Shown here in pieces: positions 1 to 12,125 of a DNA stretch of 64,000 nt. Position 1 is the first letter of the stretch. Every line of letters begins with the position of its first letter. Under the pieces are notes generated by a model. The model was not told the DNA's origin. It saw only the letters and a program-made list of their open reading frames with translations, and did not search any database. The position numbers and the translations under genes are program-made. The stretch is from positions 20,513,653 through 20,577,652 of the forward strand of contig CAXIPT010000002.1 in assembly GCA_964030475.1 (NCBI GenBank), in the 5' to 3' direction. This stretch comes from Tethya wilhelma (lineage: Eukaryota; Porifera; Demospongiae; Tethyida; Tethyidae).

Positions 1-48
<48 letters not shown>
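1..48. repeat. (GA)n microsatellite
   Basis: An uninterrupted GA dinucleotide run of about 24 units opens the window. It is probably intronic or intergenic to whatever lies to the left. Confidence 0.95.
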
Positions 49-51
<3 letters not shown>

Positions 52-1096
52 CGGTTCAATTTACACACAGCTGTAACAAGTTGACTTGTGTATGTTTTAG
101 TGGGGAACAAGGTTACTACATGCACTAGTGGTCACCATGCATCGACTGATTCTAGTGTTTCACTCCATTGTGGCTCCTCAATGAAGCTGGGAGGAAACCA
201 ACCACTCACTGTCACCAACCATGGTACTGGGAAGACCAGTGGGAGTTACAACATCTTGTCCGTGACCTTGCTCAGGTTCAATCCCCCCCTCCCCTCCTCC
301 CAACTCTTTCTAGAAGGGCACAGCACCCAGGACCAACCCCCCTCTCTCTAGAAGGGCACAGCACCCAGGACCAAGTATAGCAGCAGAAACAGACACTGTT
401 ACATACAGTGGCAGCTCACAATTAGAGCCAGCCCACCTGTCATCAATCAATGATCACCATATACACTGGAATAAGGTGTGGGTAGCATATGCACTTATTG
501 TATCGGTCCATCCACATTTGGAGGCAAACATCTTCTTCAACAAGCACTCAAACTATGTACTACTACCAGTGGGGGTGCACTAGTTATTAACAGAGGATAA
601 AGGTTGGGGTAGATTGCAGCCATGGGCTAGAGAGAGAAGGGAAGACTATGGACACTAAAGATTAGGGTGACAGGAAATGACACTGATTCCCAGTGAGCAC
701 GAAACAACACACTCCAGTACAGAGACACCATGAACACTGTCCTGAAGCTGCTTAGCTTGCATTCTACAATATACAAAAAGAAGCCCAGTCCTGATGAATA
801 CTATTAACCTAGTTTGCACACAAAAAGATGACTTAACATTTCTTTCCCCTCAAGAAACTTGTGCTCCCAAGTAAACCATTTAGGAAAGGCACAAACAGAG
901 AGATAAAAAGGAAGGTAGCTCTAGGTTCATAATTGTTTTGTGTTTGTTTTTGTCCCAATTACTGTGTTGGGCCTGTGTTTCCTTAAGAGGGGTGTGCTGC
1001 CTGTACACAAATGACACATTAACTGCTAGCATGATCGCTAATTGTATCACTAAATGCCAGGAGTGAGTTGAGACCACTCACGATCACAACACTTAC
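49..1096. other. No recognisable gene; small local duplication
   Basis: I see no convincing exon here. It could be intron or 3' part of the minus-strand gene whose first exons lie at 1097-2071. A 27-base segment starting CTAGAAGGGCACAGC is directly repeated at 310-336 and 348-374, separated by a C/T-rich spacer. Confidence 0.6.
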
Positions 1097-1170
1097 TTTG
1101 GAGCTGAGAGACAAACCCTCCAAATCCAGCATTCTCCAGCCAGATGGCATCAGGGTCGGCAAAGATACCT

Positions 1171-1205
<35 letters not shown>

Positions 1206-1446
1206 GCAAGCAGTGTGATTATAACAGTGCACAGTGTGTGGACACACAAACAAACATGGCTCTTTATCTTTATATGCATATAAAATTAAAGGTTTAATGT
1301 AAACAGAGGAATTAAATCATGTCCATTTTATGGACTGCTAACGCCTGCCCTTCTCCTAATGCCAAGGCACTAATGATAACCCATTACACTTGCTCCCACA
1401 CTCATTTCAAAGCTCACAACCTCATTGGCTGCTTCTTACTCAGACA

Positions 1447-1489
<43 letters not shown>

Positions 1490-2071
1490 CTGTCTTCAGC
1501 CCTCCCTCTCACCCACCAACTCAACCCAGGTGGAGGGAACTGTCTGGCAACATGGCTACATTGGCCAGAAGGGCCACTACACCCACTCATAAGCAGTGTT
1601 GGGCCATGGCACACACATCTTGATTCACTTCAGCTGTGCCAGACCTCAGAGCCGATTACACATCATCTTTATCTGAGAGGACTGTCCTACAGGAACCTTG
1701 TAACCTCTGTAGAGACTCTTTCAAGCGTGTCAGCCATGTTTAGTTGGTGGACAGCGACAAAACTATCAATGGCCTGGAAAGAATGTGCCCTCGGGCACTA
1801 TGTGGGCCTCTTGAAATGAAAAATAACTTGTTCATAGAATAAACAGTGACACGGACTTTCAGTAAGTCAGAGAGACACTACAAAAGCTTTCATACTCTTA
1901 CAAAGATGAGACAAAGAACTATCGCTAACCTTGTCCTTGGTCTTCCAACTCATCTTCATTGAATAACACACGGGACTCACGGATAGCCTGCCATTCGTGG
2001 ATGTACGTGTCCAGTGAGCCGTGCTTCGAGAAAGACTTGAGCACCACAGGCTCGCGCGGTTTGCGAGACAT
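1097..2071 (-). CDS. 5' exons of an unidentified protein-coding gene
   Basis: Two minus-strand exons join in phase. Exon 1 is 1930-2071, starting at ATG 2071 (protein starts MSRKPREPVVLK). Exon 2 is 1097-1168, with an acceptor next to a (GT)n tract and a GTAAGT donor. Exon 1 leaves one base that combines with the first two bases of exon 2 to make Gly, so the reading runs on as ...DQGQG-IFADPDAIWLEN. The encoded 71 residues are mixed charged and hydrophobic, with no signal peptide. I do not recognise the family. Later exons were not found and probably lie left of the window. The gene is head-to-head with the TspO-like gene at 2512; the ATGs are about 440 bp apart. Confidence 0.6.
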
Positions 2072-2409
2072 CACACTTGGGATGGTTTTATCTTTTTCAC
2101 ATCAAAACTTCACTTTTTTATGAACCTTTGGATTTTTCGGTAATTATTCCATTTGACGTCATCAATTAACACGTGATGCACGTGCAGCCAATTTAATGGG
2201 TGGAGCTACTTGCACTTGTGCTCCTGCTGCACTAATTGTGGGTGGACCTGGATTACCGTTAATTATGTAAGGAAAATACGTCCGGTGGATGATCACATAT
2301 GAATCACCGACACATTGCACACGCGGCATAACTAATCCACTGCACTTTGCTTGCAAAACAGCTTCTGTTACATAACCAAGTGCGTGCGTTGGGCGAAGGA
2401 CTGTTGAGA

Positions 2410-2417
2410 TATAAAAG
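2410..2417 (+). promoter_or_regulatory. TATA box of TspO-like gene 1
   Basis: TATAAAAG lies 94 bases upstream of the ATG at 2512, a plausible distance for a TATA-driven start near 2440. It sits in the divergent interval between this gene and the minus-strand gene starting at 2071. Confidence 0.55.
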
Positions 2418-2511
2418 CAAGAAACCGAGAAGCTGAGATATCTGGTCGTAAGACTTTACACTTCAAGCATTGCAGTTTAAATTCTATGCTAAAGCCTTCA
2501 AGATTGAAATC

Positions 2512-3523
2512 ATGGTTGAATTCTCGAGAGCACGATACTCTGTCGATATTATTCTCCTTGTCGTGAATACATTGATTGTGGTAGCCGAATACATCGTGAG
2601 CGCACTATCAGGTCTTCCAGATGCAGAGAAGTATGGATTCAAGAATGCCACTGGTGAGATCTCAGATATATTCTTCACACAGGTACGTTGTTGTCACAGA
2701 ATAGGGGTGTCAAAAAATTTGTAAATTAACCGTGCATTCTTTCCTTCAATTATTACAACGTGAGAAATTTATATAAAATTTTCTTTTCTCCTTCATACAG
2801 ATTACTCCCGCTGGTTACACCTTCATCATCTGGGGGTTCATCTACACGTGGCAGGCCTTCTACCTAGTGTACGCATGGACCTATGTGTGTCGTCCACGCA
2901 TGCAGACCACCATCTTCAGTGGAGTGTACATCGGACATGCACTAGTTTACGGACTCAGCCTCAGCTGGCTCTACGTCTGGGGGAATCTCGAGATAGTTGC
3001 AGCTTTCGTTCTCCTTGTTCTCACAAATATTTCATTCTACGCTACGATCGGCATGCTTGTGGTCTATCTGGATCGTGTGAAATCTCAAGCCAACAAGATA
3101 GACATTGTGTTCACACAAATTATTCCTGTCAATGGATTCTGTTTCAATGCAACCTGGACTACGATAGCTTCACTGATCAACTTTGCCGGTGCTCTGCAGT
3201 ACAGTGCCGGAGTGGATGCAACGACTGCTGGAACTGTTAGTCTTTCCCTGCTGCTTGTGACACTACTTGTGTACTTTATCTTGGAGAACACTCTCCTTGA
3301 TCGCTACCTTCGTTATGTGTTTTCAGTCTACCCTGTTGTGATCTGGGCTCTAGGAGGTGTGTTGTCAATCCACTGGGGGGAGGAAGGGGAGGAGAGGAAC
3401 AGCCGGTTTGTACTGGCACTGCTCATCATTGCCTGTGTGCTCTTTATTGTGAGGATTGTCTTGGTGGTGCTCTTCTCATTGTTTAGACCAATCAAAGCCA
3501 GCAAGAAACAAACTGTGGTGTAA
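2512..3523 (+). CDS. TspO/tryptophan-rich sensory protein-like membrane protein, paralogue 1
   Basis: Two exons, 2512-2682 and 2801-3523, join in phase to give 297 residues. Exon 1 carries a first hydrophobic segment (about residues 11-35) and ends FFTQ. Exon 2 opens with ITPAGYTFIIWGFIY, which resembles the TPAG(Y/F)xFxIWGxIY signature of bacterial long-form tryptophan-rich sensory (TspO/MBR-related) proteins. Several more hydrophobic helices follow, then a basic tail (KASKKQTVV). The ATG at 2512 follows a TATA box, and the open frame upstream of it has no other ATG. The next gene has the same two-exon structure and motif order, so they are tandem duplicates. In bacteria the family binds porphyrins or other hydrophobic ligands; the role here is unknown. 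The family call is from motif resemblance only. Confidence 0.75.
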
Positions 3524-3767
3524 TTTGATTTTTGTACCATTATAAATTTAATAATAATATATTATATTGTGCACTACTGTACCATTATTGTACATATACT
3601 ATGCCGCAAATATCAATCTTTTTACAATTATAATACAATCATTCCAAGTGGGTGGGGCTCCTGCACGTGAAATTACTACCCATTACATAATAATAATAAG
3701 CTAAGAGCAAACTTTCAGCCTTCAAGCCGTTCAAGTGAGCTCAGCCTCTGTGGTTGAAGAAGTCAAG

Positions 3768-4723
3768 ATGGCCCAATCTGTGCTGTACATCGTTGGCTTA
3801 TCTCTGACAACTGTTGTCCTCTTGGGCACGTTCATCATTAATGGACTTGCTGCCTCAAAAGACGCCACCAAATATGGATTCAACGGTCGGGTGGGAAACC
3901 TTTCCGATAAGTACTTTACCGAAGTAAGTTTTTAATAAATAACTTTAAAAACCATACCTTTTACCTGTAACCTGTACCACCATTTCAGGTTACTCCAGCA
4001 GGGTTCACTTTCTCAATCTGGGGTGTCATCTATGCGTGGCAGGCACTCTGGGTTGTTTATGCCTGGTCATTTCTGTTTCGGCCAAAACTGAAACGCACCA
4101 TTTTCAGCCTCTCTTTGTTTGGCTACACTCTGGTCAACCTGGCCAACATAACGTGGATTTATGTCTTTGGAAATGAATATAATGGAGCTGCTGCAGCTGT
4201 TCTCATTATATTAAACATCTTCTTTTATGCTACAATCTTTCTCCTAGTTGGGTACTTCTACCGTGTTCGAGAGGAGGTGAACAAGATCGACATTGTCCTC
4301 ACTCACATCTTTCCCATCAATGGTATGTTCCTCTATGTCTCCTGGACAACAGTGGCCTCCCTCGTCAATCTCACAGTTGCCTTGCAGTACGGTGCTGACG
4401 TTAATCAGACAACCAGTGCAACAATCTCCCTCTCTCTCTTGCTGGCTGCATTGCTGACGTATTTCTGCATTGAGAACACAATCTTTAACCGTCCCCTGCG
4501 TTATGTGTTCACCCCATACCCAGTGGTGATCTGGGCACTAGCTGGAGTACTATCAGAGCAGAGGGGGGAGAATGAGAATGAGCGCAATGAAAGGTTTGCT
4601 CTGGCTCTGGTGATCATTGCAGCTGTCCTGTTGGTGGTCCGCATTGCCGTGGTGATCCTTGCCACCTTCCTGACTCCACTGGTGAGGAGACGCAAGAACT
4701 ACTCTAAAGTTGAGACCAAGTAA
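3768..4723 (+). CDS. TspO/tryptophan-rich sensory protein-like membrane protein, paralogue 2
   Basis: Exons 3768-3923 and 3989-4723 give 296 residues. The intron is at the same place as in the neighbour, before TPAGFTFSIWGVIYAWQA. Shared motifs include YGF(K/N) in exon 1, NKIDIV, (V/T)xYPVVIWAL and ERNxRFxLAL near the C-terminus. Multiple membrane helices are evident, and the tail is basic (RRRKNYSKVETK). The 65-bp intron is very short. Start chosen at ATGGCCCAA, the first ATG in frame with the hydrophobic N-terminal helix. Only about 245 bp separate it from the stop of paralogue 1, which fits a local tandem duplication. Function not known; membrane location inferred. Confidence 0.75.
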
Positions 4724-5070
4724 CACTCTGTTTAGTTTCTTACCACATAAAAATGTGTTTAACCCCCCAATTCTTATAGCAAGGAACAAACCCTTTTTTT
4801 TTTTTTGTCTACAAGCAGGTATTTAGAAGAAAAGGTTAATATTTTTAAATACCAAGTATTAATACCATACATGATTGATAGCAGTGCTAGGCAACTTAAC
4901 AATACACAGCAAGATATTTGGGGGTGGGTTGTAAAAACAAAAAGGACTAAAAACATGACAACTTTACATAACTTGGTTGACACAACACAACACAGTGTGC
5001 ACTGGAACATGAGAAAACAAGCCGAGAAGAGACACAACTACCTAATGGCTAATCCATCACCATGGCTACT
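4724..5070. other. Convergent 3' flanks, no gene seen
   Basis: This is the space between the stop of TspO-like gene 2 (plus) and the stop of RB1CC1 (minus). It contains a T-run at 4794-4806 and probably both 3' UTRs. No additional reading frame is supported. Confidence 0.6.
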
Positions 5071-5620
5071 TCAGAAGTTCACATGATCAGCCTTCACCCT
5101 GTAGAGCCGTGTGCCTGCTGGTATCTTGAGCCTGTTGCTTTCCTGCATGGTGATCAGGTGGTGAGAGAGAGATCAATAAAACCACAGATGAATCAGCACA
5201 CATTCACATGATGAGTTCACCACACATGACACAAACATCACTAGCCACAGGCTCTGGTATTATCTAACACTCCCATGACCTCCCTGGGGGTTATGTAACA
5301 ACCATAAGTGTCCCTTCCCTGGCTGCTGCCATGGTGACCAAGATCCGTGCATATTGCAGATGATCATCAGTTTCTGTTGCCTGAAGTAGACCAGCCCTTC
5401 ATACCTACCTTCTTCACTTCCACCAATATTCTCTCAGTTATCTTCCCAACAAGTATCTTCCTGAAACAAACAAACAAACAAACAAAAATGTGACAACGCA
5501 AACATTAAGTAACCTTGATTGAAACATACCTCTTCAGATGCAGTTCTGTAACTGTTGGTAGCAAGAACACCAGAGTGTGTGTGTGTGTGAGAACTATTAA
5601 ATGCAACCATAGCCAATGAC

Positions 5621-5666
<46 letters not shown>

Positions 5667-5667
5667 N

Positions 5668-5762
<95 letters not shown>

Positions 5763-8700
5763 TTGACTCCCAGGTCCTTGAGCCAAGGCACGCTGGCATT
5801 GCTGAGATAGTAGAGCCTCCCGTCCAGAGTGAGGGCCAGGTAGTTGTTGAAGGAGTCATTCATAAAGAGAGCCACATCACCTACCTGAAGACTGTAAGGA
5901 AGACATGCATGTGATGGCGCCATGGTCACAGTGATCTAGTGATCTAAGACAACAAGCATGCTGTGAGGTGTGTGTGGACACCCTTGGCCACATTGTACAA
6001 ACACACAAGCACACACTGGTCCACAGAGAGTTGCATAACACCACAATGGTACTGTGTGACTGTGACTGACTGACTGCATGGGGAGGCGTGCAGACAACTA
6101 AGTGCATGGACTATAGCCCCCCAGCCTTACTTGGCCATTGCTACTCTCTTTGGTAGGGGGGTTCCTCCGCCACCCCCCACAGGACTCATCGGAGGGGTTG
6201 CCTTCTCTGGCTGTTTCAATACCGGTACCAGTGGTCCCGGGAATGGGACTGGGACTGGTGGTGTTGGCTCCTGGCCGACGTCCCTACGCAGCTCTCTCAG
6301 CTCCCTCTCACACTCCATGGCCTGCTTGAGGTACCTGTCTTTCTCCTCTCTCAGTGTCTCCAAGTCTTCGTCTTTTTCCTTGAGCACCAACTCCAGTTTC
6401 ACCTTGGCTTCACTAGCTGCTGCATCAACTTCTTGAAGCATTGCCTCCTTTGACTCTAGCTGTTCTTTCATCCCTAGCAGTTCTTTCCTGGTGTCTTCAG
6501 CAGCATTCTTAGCTGCTACTATCTTTGCCTGGCTTGTGTCTTTAAACTCTTCAACTTGTTTCCTAAGTTCTGTGATGACCTTTTGATTCTCACTTTCCCC
6601 ATTTTCAAACTCCTGTAGTTTTGCTTCAAGAGTCTTAAGTTTTGTCTCTGTGGATTGAACTTTTCGATCTTTTTCTTTTATCTTTTTGTCTGCTTGTTCT
6701 AGCTTTGCCTGGAGGGTTGTGAGTGTCGACTGAGCTCGTTGGTGACGCATATTCTGTCGTTTCTGCTCCTCCATTAAACCTGCACACTGCTCCTTCAACT
6801 TGACACACTCACTGGCCAACTCTTTGCATTTCTTCTGCAAGTTCTCTCTCTCTGCACGTGAATCTTGCAAATCTTTCTCAACCTTTGTAAGTTTATTCTT
6901 GGATTTCTCTAGTTCTGCTTCACAGCTTTGCAATCTCTTGACTTTCTGTTGCAATGAGGCTGTCTTGGAAGTCATTTCTTCTTCTCTGGCAGCTTGTTTA
7001 AGAAGAGTTTCTTTCATGGATTTTTGGTCCTCAAGCTTGGCAGTCAGTGTCACCAGTTCAGTTTTTATCTTTGCACGTTCTTCTTGCCATGCAGTCTCTT
7101 CTCTCTTCAACTGTTCTCTCGCCAGTGAAAGCTCTTGCAGCACTCTATCGTGGGTGCTCTTCAGCTGGCTGTGAGTGGAGGTGAGTCGTTGCAGAGATTC
7201 CTCCAACTGTACCTTCTTTGTTGAAGACTGCAGTTGATCGGCAAGGAGTGATCCACTGGTCAGCTCTAGCTGTTTTATCTGCTGCTGCAAGTTGTCCTTC
7301 TCAACGGCTAGAGTGGCAAGCTGGTCCTTCAGAGATGACAGTTCACCCAATAGAGTGTTCCTCTCTTCTGACCTGGCAGTTTCCAGCTGTTTCAGTTGTT
7401 GCAATAAGTGATCCTTTTCATTAAAGTACTCTCGACCTTGAGAGGCTAGCTGATCTTTAAGAGCAGTCAATTCAACTTGTACGCCATCTTTCTCTGATAA
7501 ACAGTGTTCTAATTTGTTAGAAAGATCCTTGTAAGAGTTCTCCATCTTAGAGAGCTGCTCAACCAAGCCTTTCTTTTCTCCTCTACTCTTTTCAACTGAC
7601 AGACACAGTTCTCTCTCCCTGCTCTCCAGCTTGGACACACACTGGCTCAGGCACACATTCTCCTCCATGGTCTGCTCCACCCTAGCAGCTGTCTCCCTGA
7701 GAGCCGACAGCTGCTGCTCAAACCGCTCTCTCTGTTGCTTCTGCTCCTCACCACTCCTGGCTAGCTTCATGGCTAGCTCCTCGTTGGTAGCTTCAAGGAG
7801 CTTTATGAGTTCAGAAGATCCCCCCTCCTCTCCAATGCTCTGAGGGAGAGAGGCTCCTGTTTGAGCCGACAATTCAGCCATCTCAACAATACCATCAGAC
7901 AGCAGTCCTGTCCTCCCTGCAGTGGTGGCTGCCCGCGGAGGGTCAGTGGATGGGATGTGATCACTGCCAGTGGGGACAAAGGGAGTCACCAGTAGGTCAA
8001 CGGAGGAGGTCTCCAGAGAAGGCCTGTGCATGTTACAAGTACAAAGTTACTATGCTACAGACATCATATTATGGTATACCGTATAGCGGGTAAACTAAGT
8101 GAGAATTAAAATTGGCGAATTGCCGAATTATTCTGCAAATCACCAAACACACGCACGCGCATATAAACAATGCAGCATGCAGAATTAAATCACCAAATTT
8201 ACAATCGCCAATCATGTCAAGATATATATAAATTTGCCAAATTTTAAGCCTGCCAAATTAACCTGATATAAGGTAGGTGGAAATATCAAAAAAAAAATAA
8301 AAAAATTGACAGCTTGCTCCAGTCTGTGAAACTGCAAGCAATGCTACAGCTATTACTGTACCTCATGTCCTGAGGTAGCAGCTGCCTCAGGTTCTCATAC
8401 TCCCCCCCTAGTGTGACACTGGCTGTACTGTTGGACTTGGGCAGATGGACCTGCACATAGGGCTCACTGGAATGTCGGCTAGTCGGTCTTGGAGCTCAGG
8501 GAAGAGGGAGGACACAAAATGTTGACCATAGTTGGAAAAGAAAGACTTCCGCAGTCGCTTCTCTTCATTCCTAGCTTGTTGAAGGAACAGACTCACTTCC
8601 TTGGCTTTCTAGAGAGCATTGTGTGCATGACAACAACACAAACAAATCAATGTCACCCCTTTACTAATGATATCATGGCCATGAATATCTCTAGACGGTC

Positions 8701-11037
8701 ATATTTCTCTATACCCCCAGCACTCCATACATGTCCATGGACATTACAAGAGAGGCTGTGTGTACGTACCTTCTCCAGAGCGCTGTTGAAGGCCCTTCTC
8801 CTCTCCACCTCACTCAAGACGTTCACCAAGACACGAGGCGTGGAGCACACCTGCTCCAAGATCTCAAACCTCTTCCTCGCCAGCTTGATGTGTTCGTGAA
8901 GCAACACAAGCTGGCTGTTGCTATTGGCAACCTTCTTCTGCAGCTGTGTCACCTCCTGGAGCTTCCTGTGGATGTGTCTGGTGAGTGCCATCTTGGCCAC
9001 CTCCAGGTCGTGACCCACGGCCTCCATCTGGGAGGCGTAGTCCAACATGAGCTGGAGGGACTTGTGGTGACTGAACACCAGGTTAGCAATGGTGCCAGCA
9101 TCACCACTGCGCAGGGCACGTTCACTTGTGGACTGGATGTTCTGGGAACGGGTGTAAAATAGAAAGAGAGAGAGAGAGAGAGAGAGAGATAAAGATAAGT
9201 GTCTTTTTCATAACGCACCTGCAAGCAATGTCACATTATTTATAGCAAGTGTAGCTAACTGACCTGGTTCAACGCTGCAGTTGTCTCCATCATCTCAGTG
9301 ACCTTCACAATCAACGAATGAAAATCAGAGTTGAATTGGTCGTCATGGGAACACACAATGTCTGACTCATCTAAAAGAAGATATCAATTTGGTGAGAATT
9401 AAGAATTGGCAAATTATTCTTCAAATCGTCAAACAGTTTTATATGCACGCACAAATGTATAAACAATGCAGTGTGTGAAATTAAATCTCCAAATTTAGCA
9501 CACACACCTATGACTTGTTGGAATGACTGGATGGCTGTATCAAGGTGATCACTCTCCACCTGTATATATACAAACATCAATACACAACAATAAAATGGAA
9601 AAAAAAAAAAAAAAAAAAAAAATAATAATAATAAAAGATTCTCCCAAAAGTTTTATGAATTACAATTACAGGGACTTACCCTCTCAAGTGACCTCTTGCA
9701 CTCAGAGCTAAGATCAAGAAGACTGTTTCTTTCATCCTGTGTGGAGGGAGAGAGATGAGAATCAAGCCAGACATGGAGTCACTCACCAAGCCTCAGACTC
9801 ATTGACTCACGTGTGTGCTGATCCAGTCATACAGAGATGAGGAGACATTGGAGCTTTGTAAAGAAGAAGGCACTGGCAACTTCTGCAAGAGCTTCACTCT
9901 CTCTGGGAAACTACACATAGACACAATGAACTGTCAGCTAAACAGTCAACTATGGCAGATGCTGTAACTGCCATGACATGACAACATACTCTTGAAGGAG
10001 CTGTAAATATTCCGGTTTGGCGATCCTAAATCCCTCCACCGCCTCTGTGAACAGCTGCTGGTGCTTATTAAACGTCCTGAGGACATAAACAACACACAAT
10101 AAAGAAATCACATTCTATGACTGGTGACACATCTGGGTAGCTAGCTCTGTAGATTGAGATTTGAAGCAAGACCAACTGACCTGGTGATGCTGTAGCAGTT
10201 GTTGAGCACGGTCTGCCAGCCATTGCACTGGAGGGTGTACTGCTCAGAGAGGAGGCCACACACCCGACTCACAACCTGAGAGTACTCACACAACCTCTGG
10301 TGGAGGGACATAACTTGCTATCTGTCTCTCTCTCTCTCTCACTAATGATATAAAAAAAAGGTTACCTTTGCCAGTGCAACTTGCTTGTGAAACAAAGCTG
10401 GTGCAGGCCTCAGTTTTAGTAGCTCCAATTGATGCTGCAAATCTCCCCCTATGTTGTAAGTAGAGCCATGGATATTATAGATTAATCCATGGTAGAGTGT
10501 GTCAGGCAGCATGAAAGTCATTCAAGCACAACCATAGATAATCAACACTTGAGTAACTGTAGGCACAACTACTGCTGCAGGCTTGTGATTCTTACTGTGT
10601 GGCAGCTGTGATGGTAGCTGGGGAGGTTCAGGGGATCCCAAGTAGCTACGATAGAACACAAATATAGGCTTGGTCTCCTAGAGAAGGAAACACCAAATAC
10701 AGAGAGAGACACACACAAAAACAGCTGAGTCATCATAATTAATAAATTATCCACCCCATATAGACTCCTACCGTGCCAACAGAATAGGCCCCAATGAGTT
10801 GAGTCGGGTCCATCTGTTTGCCGTCAGAAGTCAGCAACACCTGGTTCTCCGCGGCCTCGCCACTCACCGCTTCAATGGCGGAGCAAAGCTCACTGACTCT
10901 ATGTGGAGCAGAGAGCTGATAAAAGCCTACATACCAACTTTGTAGTCTGTATCAATCATTACTTACTTTGATGCTGGCGACACATCTTGTTCTAAAGTCA
11001 GATAGTGGCCAACATTCACCTGAAAAGGCCTCAACAT
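5071..11037 (-). CDS. RB1CC1: RB1-inducible coiled-coil protein 1 (FIP200), autophagy scaffold
   Basis: Sixteen minus-strand exons: 10967-11037, 10772-10898, 10596-10677, 10366-10448, 10181-10317, 9990-10076, 9811-9910, 9680-9736, 9508-9559, 9264-9370, 8770-9141, 8362-8608, 6131-8023, about 5757-5891, 5409-5460 and 5071-5142. They encode about 1,218 residues (human about 1,590). The N-terminus is ubiquitin-like (NQVLLTSDGKQMD, then TKPIFVFYRS). A helical middle contains LYDWIS. Exon 13 is about 630 residues of heptad-rich coiled coil. The C-terminal Claw domain reads VGDVALF...YLALTLDGRLYYL...RLKIPAGTRLYRVKA. FIP200 belongs to the ULK1 complex and starts autophagosome formation; its Claw binds cargo-receptor FIR motifs. 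Exon 12 needs a frame correction near 8470, and the Claw-exon donor lies in a (GT)n run (see findings). Start is the first ATG before the ubiquitin-like fold. Confidence 0.9.
5619..5760. repeat. (CA)n microsatellite containing an N
   Basis: About 70 CA units interrupted by one N at 5667. On the minus strand it is a (GT)n run that directly abuts and probably contains the 5' splice site of the RB1CC1 Claw exon. Confidence 0.95.
8077..8280. mobile_element. Dispersed element with TACCGTATAGC end, in RB1CC1 intron 12
   Basis: The sequence begins TACCGTATAGCGGG, the same terminus as elements at 27292, 29791 and 44729, and is followed by AT-rich sequence with repeated GGCGAAT/CACCAAAT motifs. Its core (about 8096-8200) is repeated with divergence at 9385-9500. 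The right end is not clear. Confidence 0.5.
9385..9505. repeat. Diverged copy of the intron-12 dispersed repeat, in RB1CC1 intron 9
   Basis: GTGAGAATTAAGAATTGGC...CAAATCGTCAAAC...TATAAACAATGCAG matches 8100-8185 in order with scattered differences. The two intron copies are same-sense. No coding capacity. Confidence 0.5.
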
Positions 11038-11153
11038 TTCAGTGATTTTCAGCTGCCAGAGCTGTTTATTTCGAGCTTAACACTCGGCAAAGGTCGTCAA
11101 GTTATCTTGACCAATCGGCAACTGCGCATGCGCATAAAAATGGGTAAACTAAT

Positions 11154-11671
11154 GGAGAACCCAAGAACCTTTCCCACTGAAACTAGTGGAGAATCCTTCC
11201 TATTAAAACTAGTGGAAAACCCAAGAACCTTTCCTACTAAAACTAGTGGAGAACCCAAGAACCTTTCCTACTAAAACTTGTGGAGAACCCAAGAACCTTT
11301 CCTACTAAAACTAGTGGAGAACCCAAGAACCTTTCCTACTAAAACTAGTGGAGAACCCAAGAACCTTTCCCACTAAAACTAGTGGAGAACCCAAGAACCT
11401 TTCCTACTAAAACTAATGGAGAACCCAAGAACCTTTCCCACTAAAACTAGTGGAGAATCCTTCCTACTAAAACTAGTGGAGAACCCAAGAACCTTTCCCA
11501 CTAAAACTATGGAGAACCCAAGAACCTTTCCTACTAAAACTAGTGGAGAACCCAAGAACCTTTCCTACTAAAACTAGTGGAGAACCCAAGAACCTTTCCC
11601 ACTAAAACTAGTGGAGAACCCAAGAACCTTTCTCACAAAAGAGAACCCAAGAACCTTTCCCACTAAAACTA

Positions 11672-11672
<1 letters not shown>
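11154..11672. repeat. 34-bp minisatellite (GAGAACCCAAGAACC core)
   Basis: About 15 copies of a 34-bp unit beginning GAGAACCCAAGAACC and ending AAAACTAGTG, with small variants and a few shortened units. It lies just upstream of the RB1CC1 start codon and runs into a (TA)n tract at 11673-11701. Confidence 0.9.
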
Positions 11673-11704
<32 letters not shown>

Positions 11705-11769
11705 TATATATAGATATCATATTTCCCTTACTCTTAGAAAAAAGTACTGCGGGAGACCTCAGACTAACA

Positions 11770-12125
11770 TGGTGCAAATCCTCGCTCAGCGTGCGCGCTT
11801 TTTGTGTTGTTTTCAGAGTCAAGGGTCGTCAATTTTGAAAACGCAGTTCAGCTCATTTTGGGCTTGCGTCCAGAGCCAGCTAGAAGCAGAAATCTGACTT
11901 ATAAAGCAAACTCTAAGAGTTTTACATCCATAGCAAGCCTACACTAGCAGTTATTTAAAGCGAAATCAAAGTAAAGAGAAGTTAGAACTCAGTCTTCGGT
12001 CCTCAATTTTGAAAACTAAAATCAGGTGATTTGTGCTGGCGACCAGGAAACCAGCTAGTTTTGGTGTTAGCAGAGTATGGGAACTGTAAACTGAACTTCT
12101 CTTGAAGCATTAGAGTTAAGAAGTC
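11770..12125. repeat. Dispersed repeat, copy A (CATGGTGCAAATCC family)
   Basis: Starts CATGGTGCAAATCC and includes GGGTCGTCAATTTTGAAAAC, CATTTTGGGCT and CCAGCTAGAAGCA. It matches 15890-16215 in order with obvious divergence. A sub-unit (GTC[G/C]TCAATTT ... CCAGCTAG) occurs twice in each copy. No reading frame recognised. Confidence 0.7.

Noticed and set aside
1319..1819. 166-codon open frame with SLSLSLSL and VCVCV runs
   Set aside because: It is open because of CT and GT microsatellites; no family resemblance, and it overlaps the intron of the minus-strand gene.
5434..5929. Open frames with long VCVCV runs
   Set aside because: Microsatellite translation; only the flanking Claw-domain exons of RB1CC1 are real.
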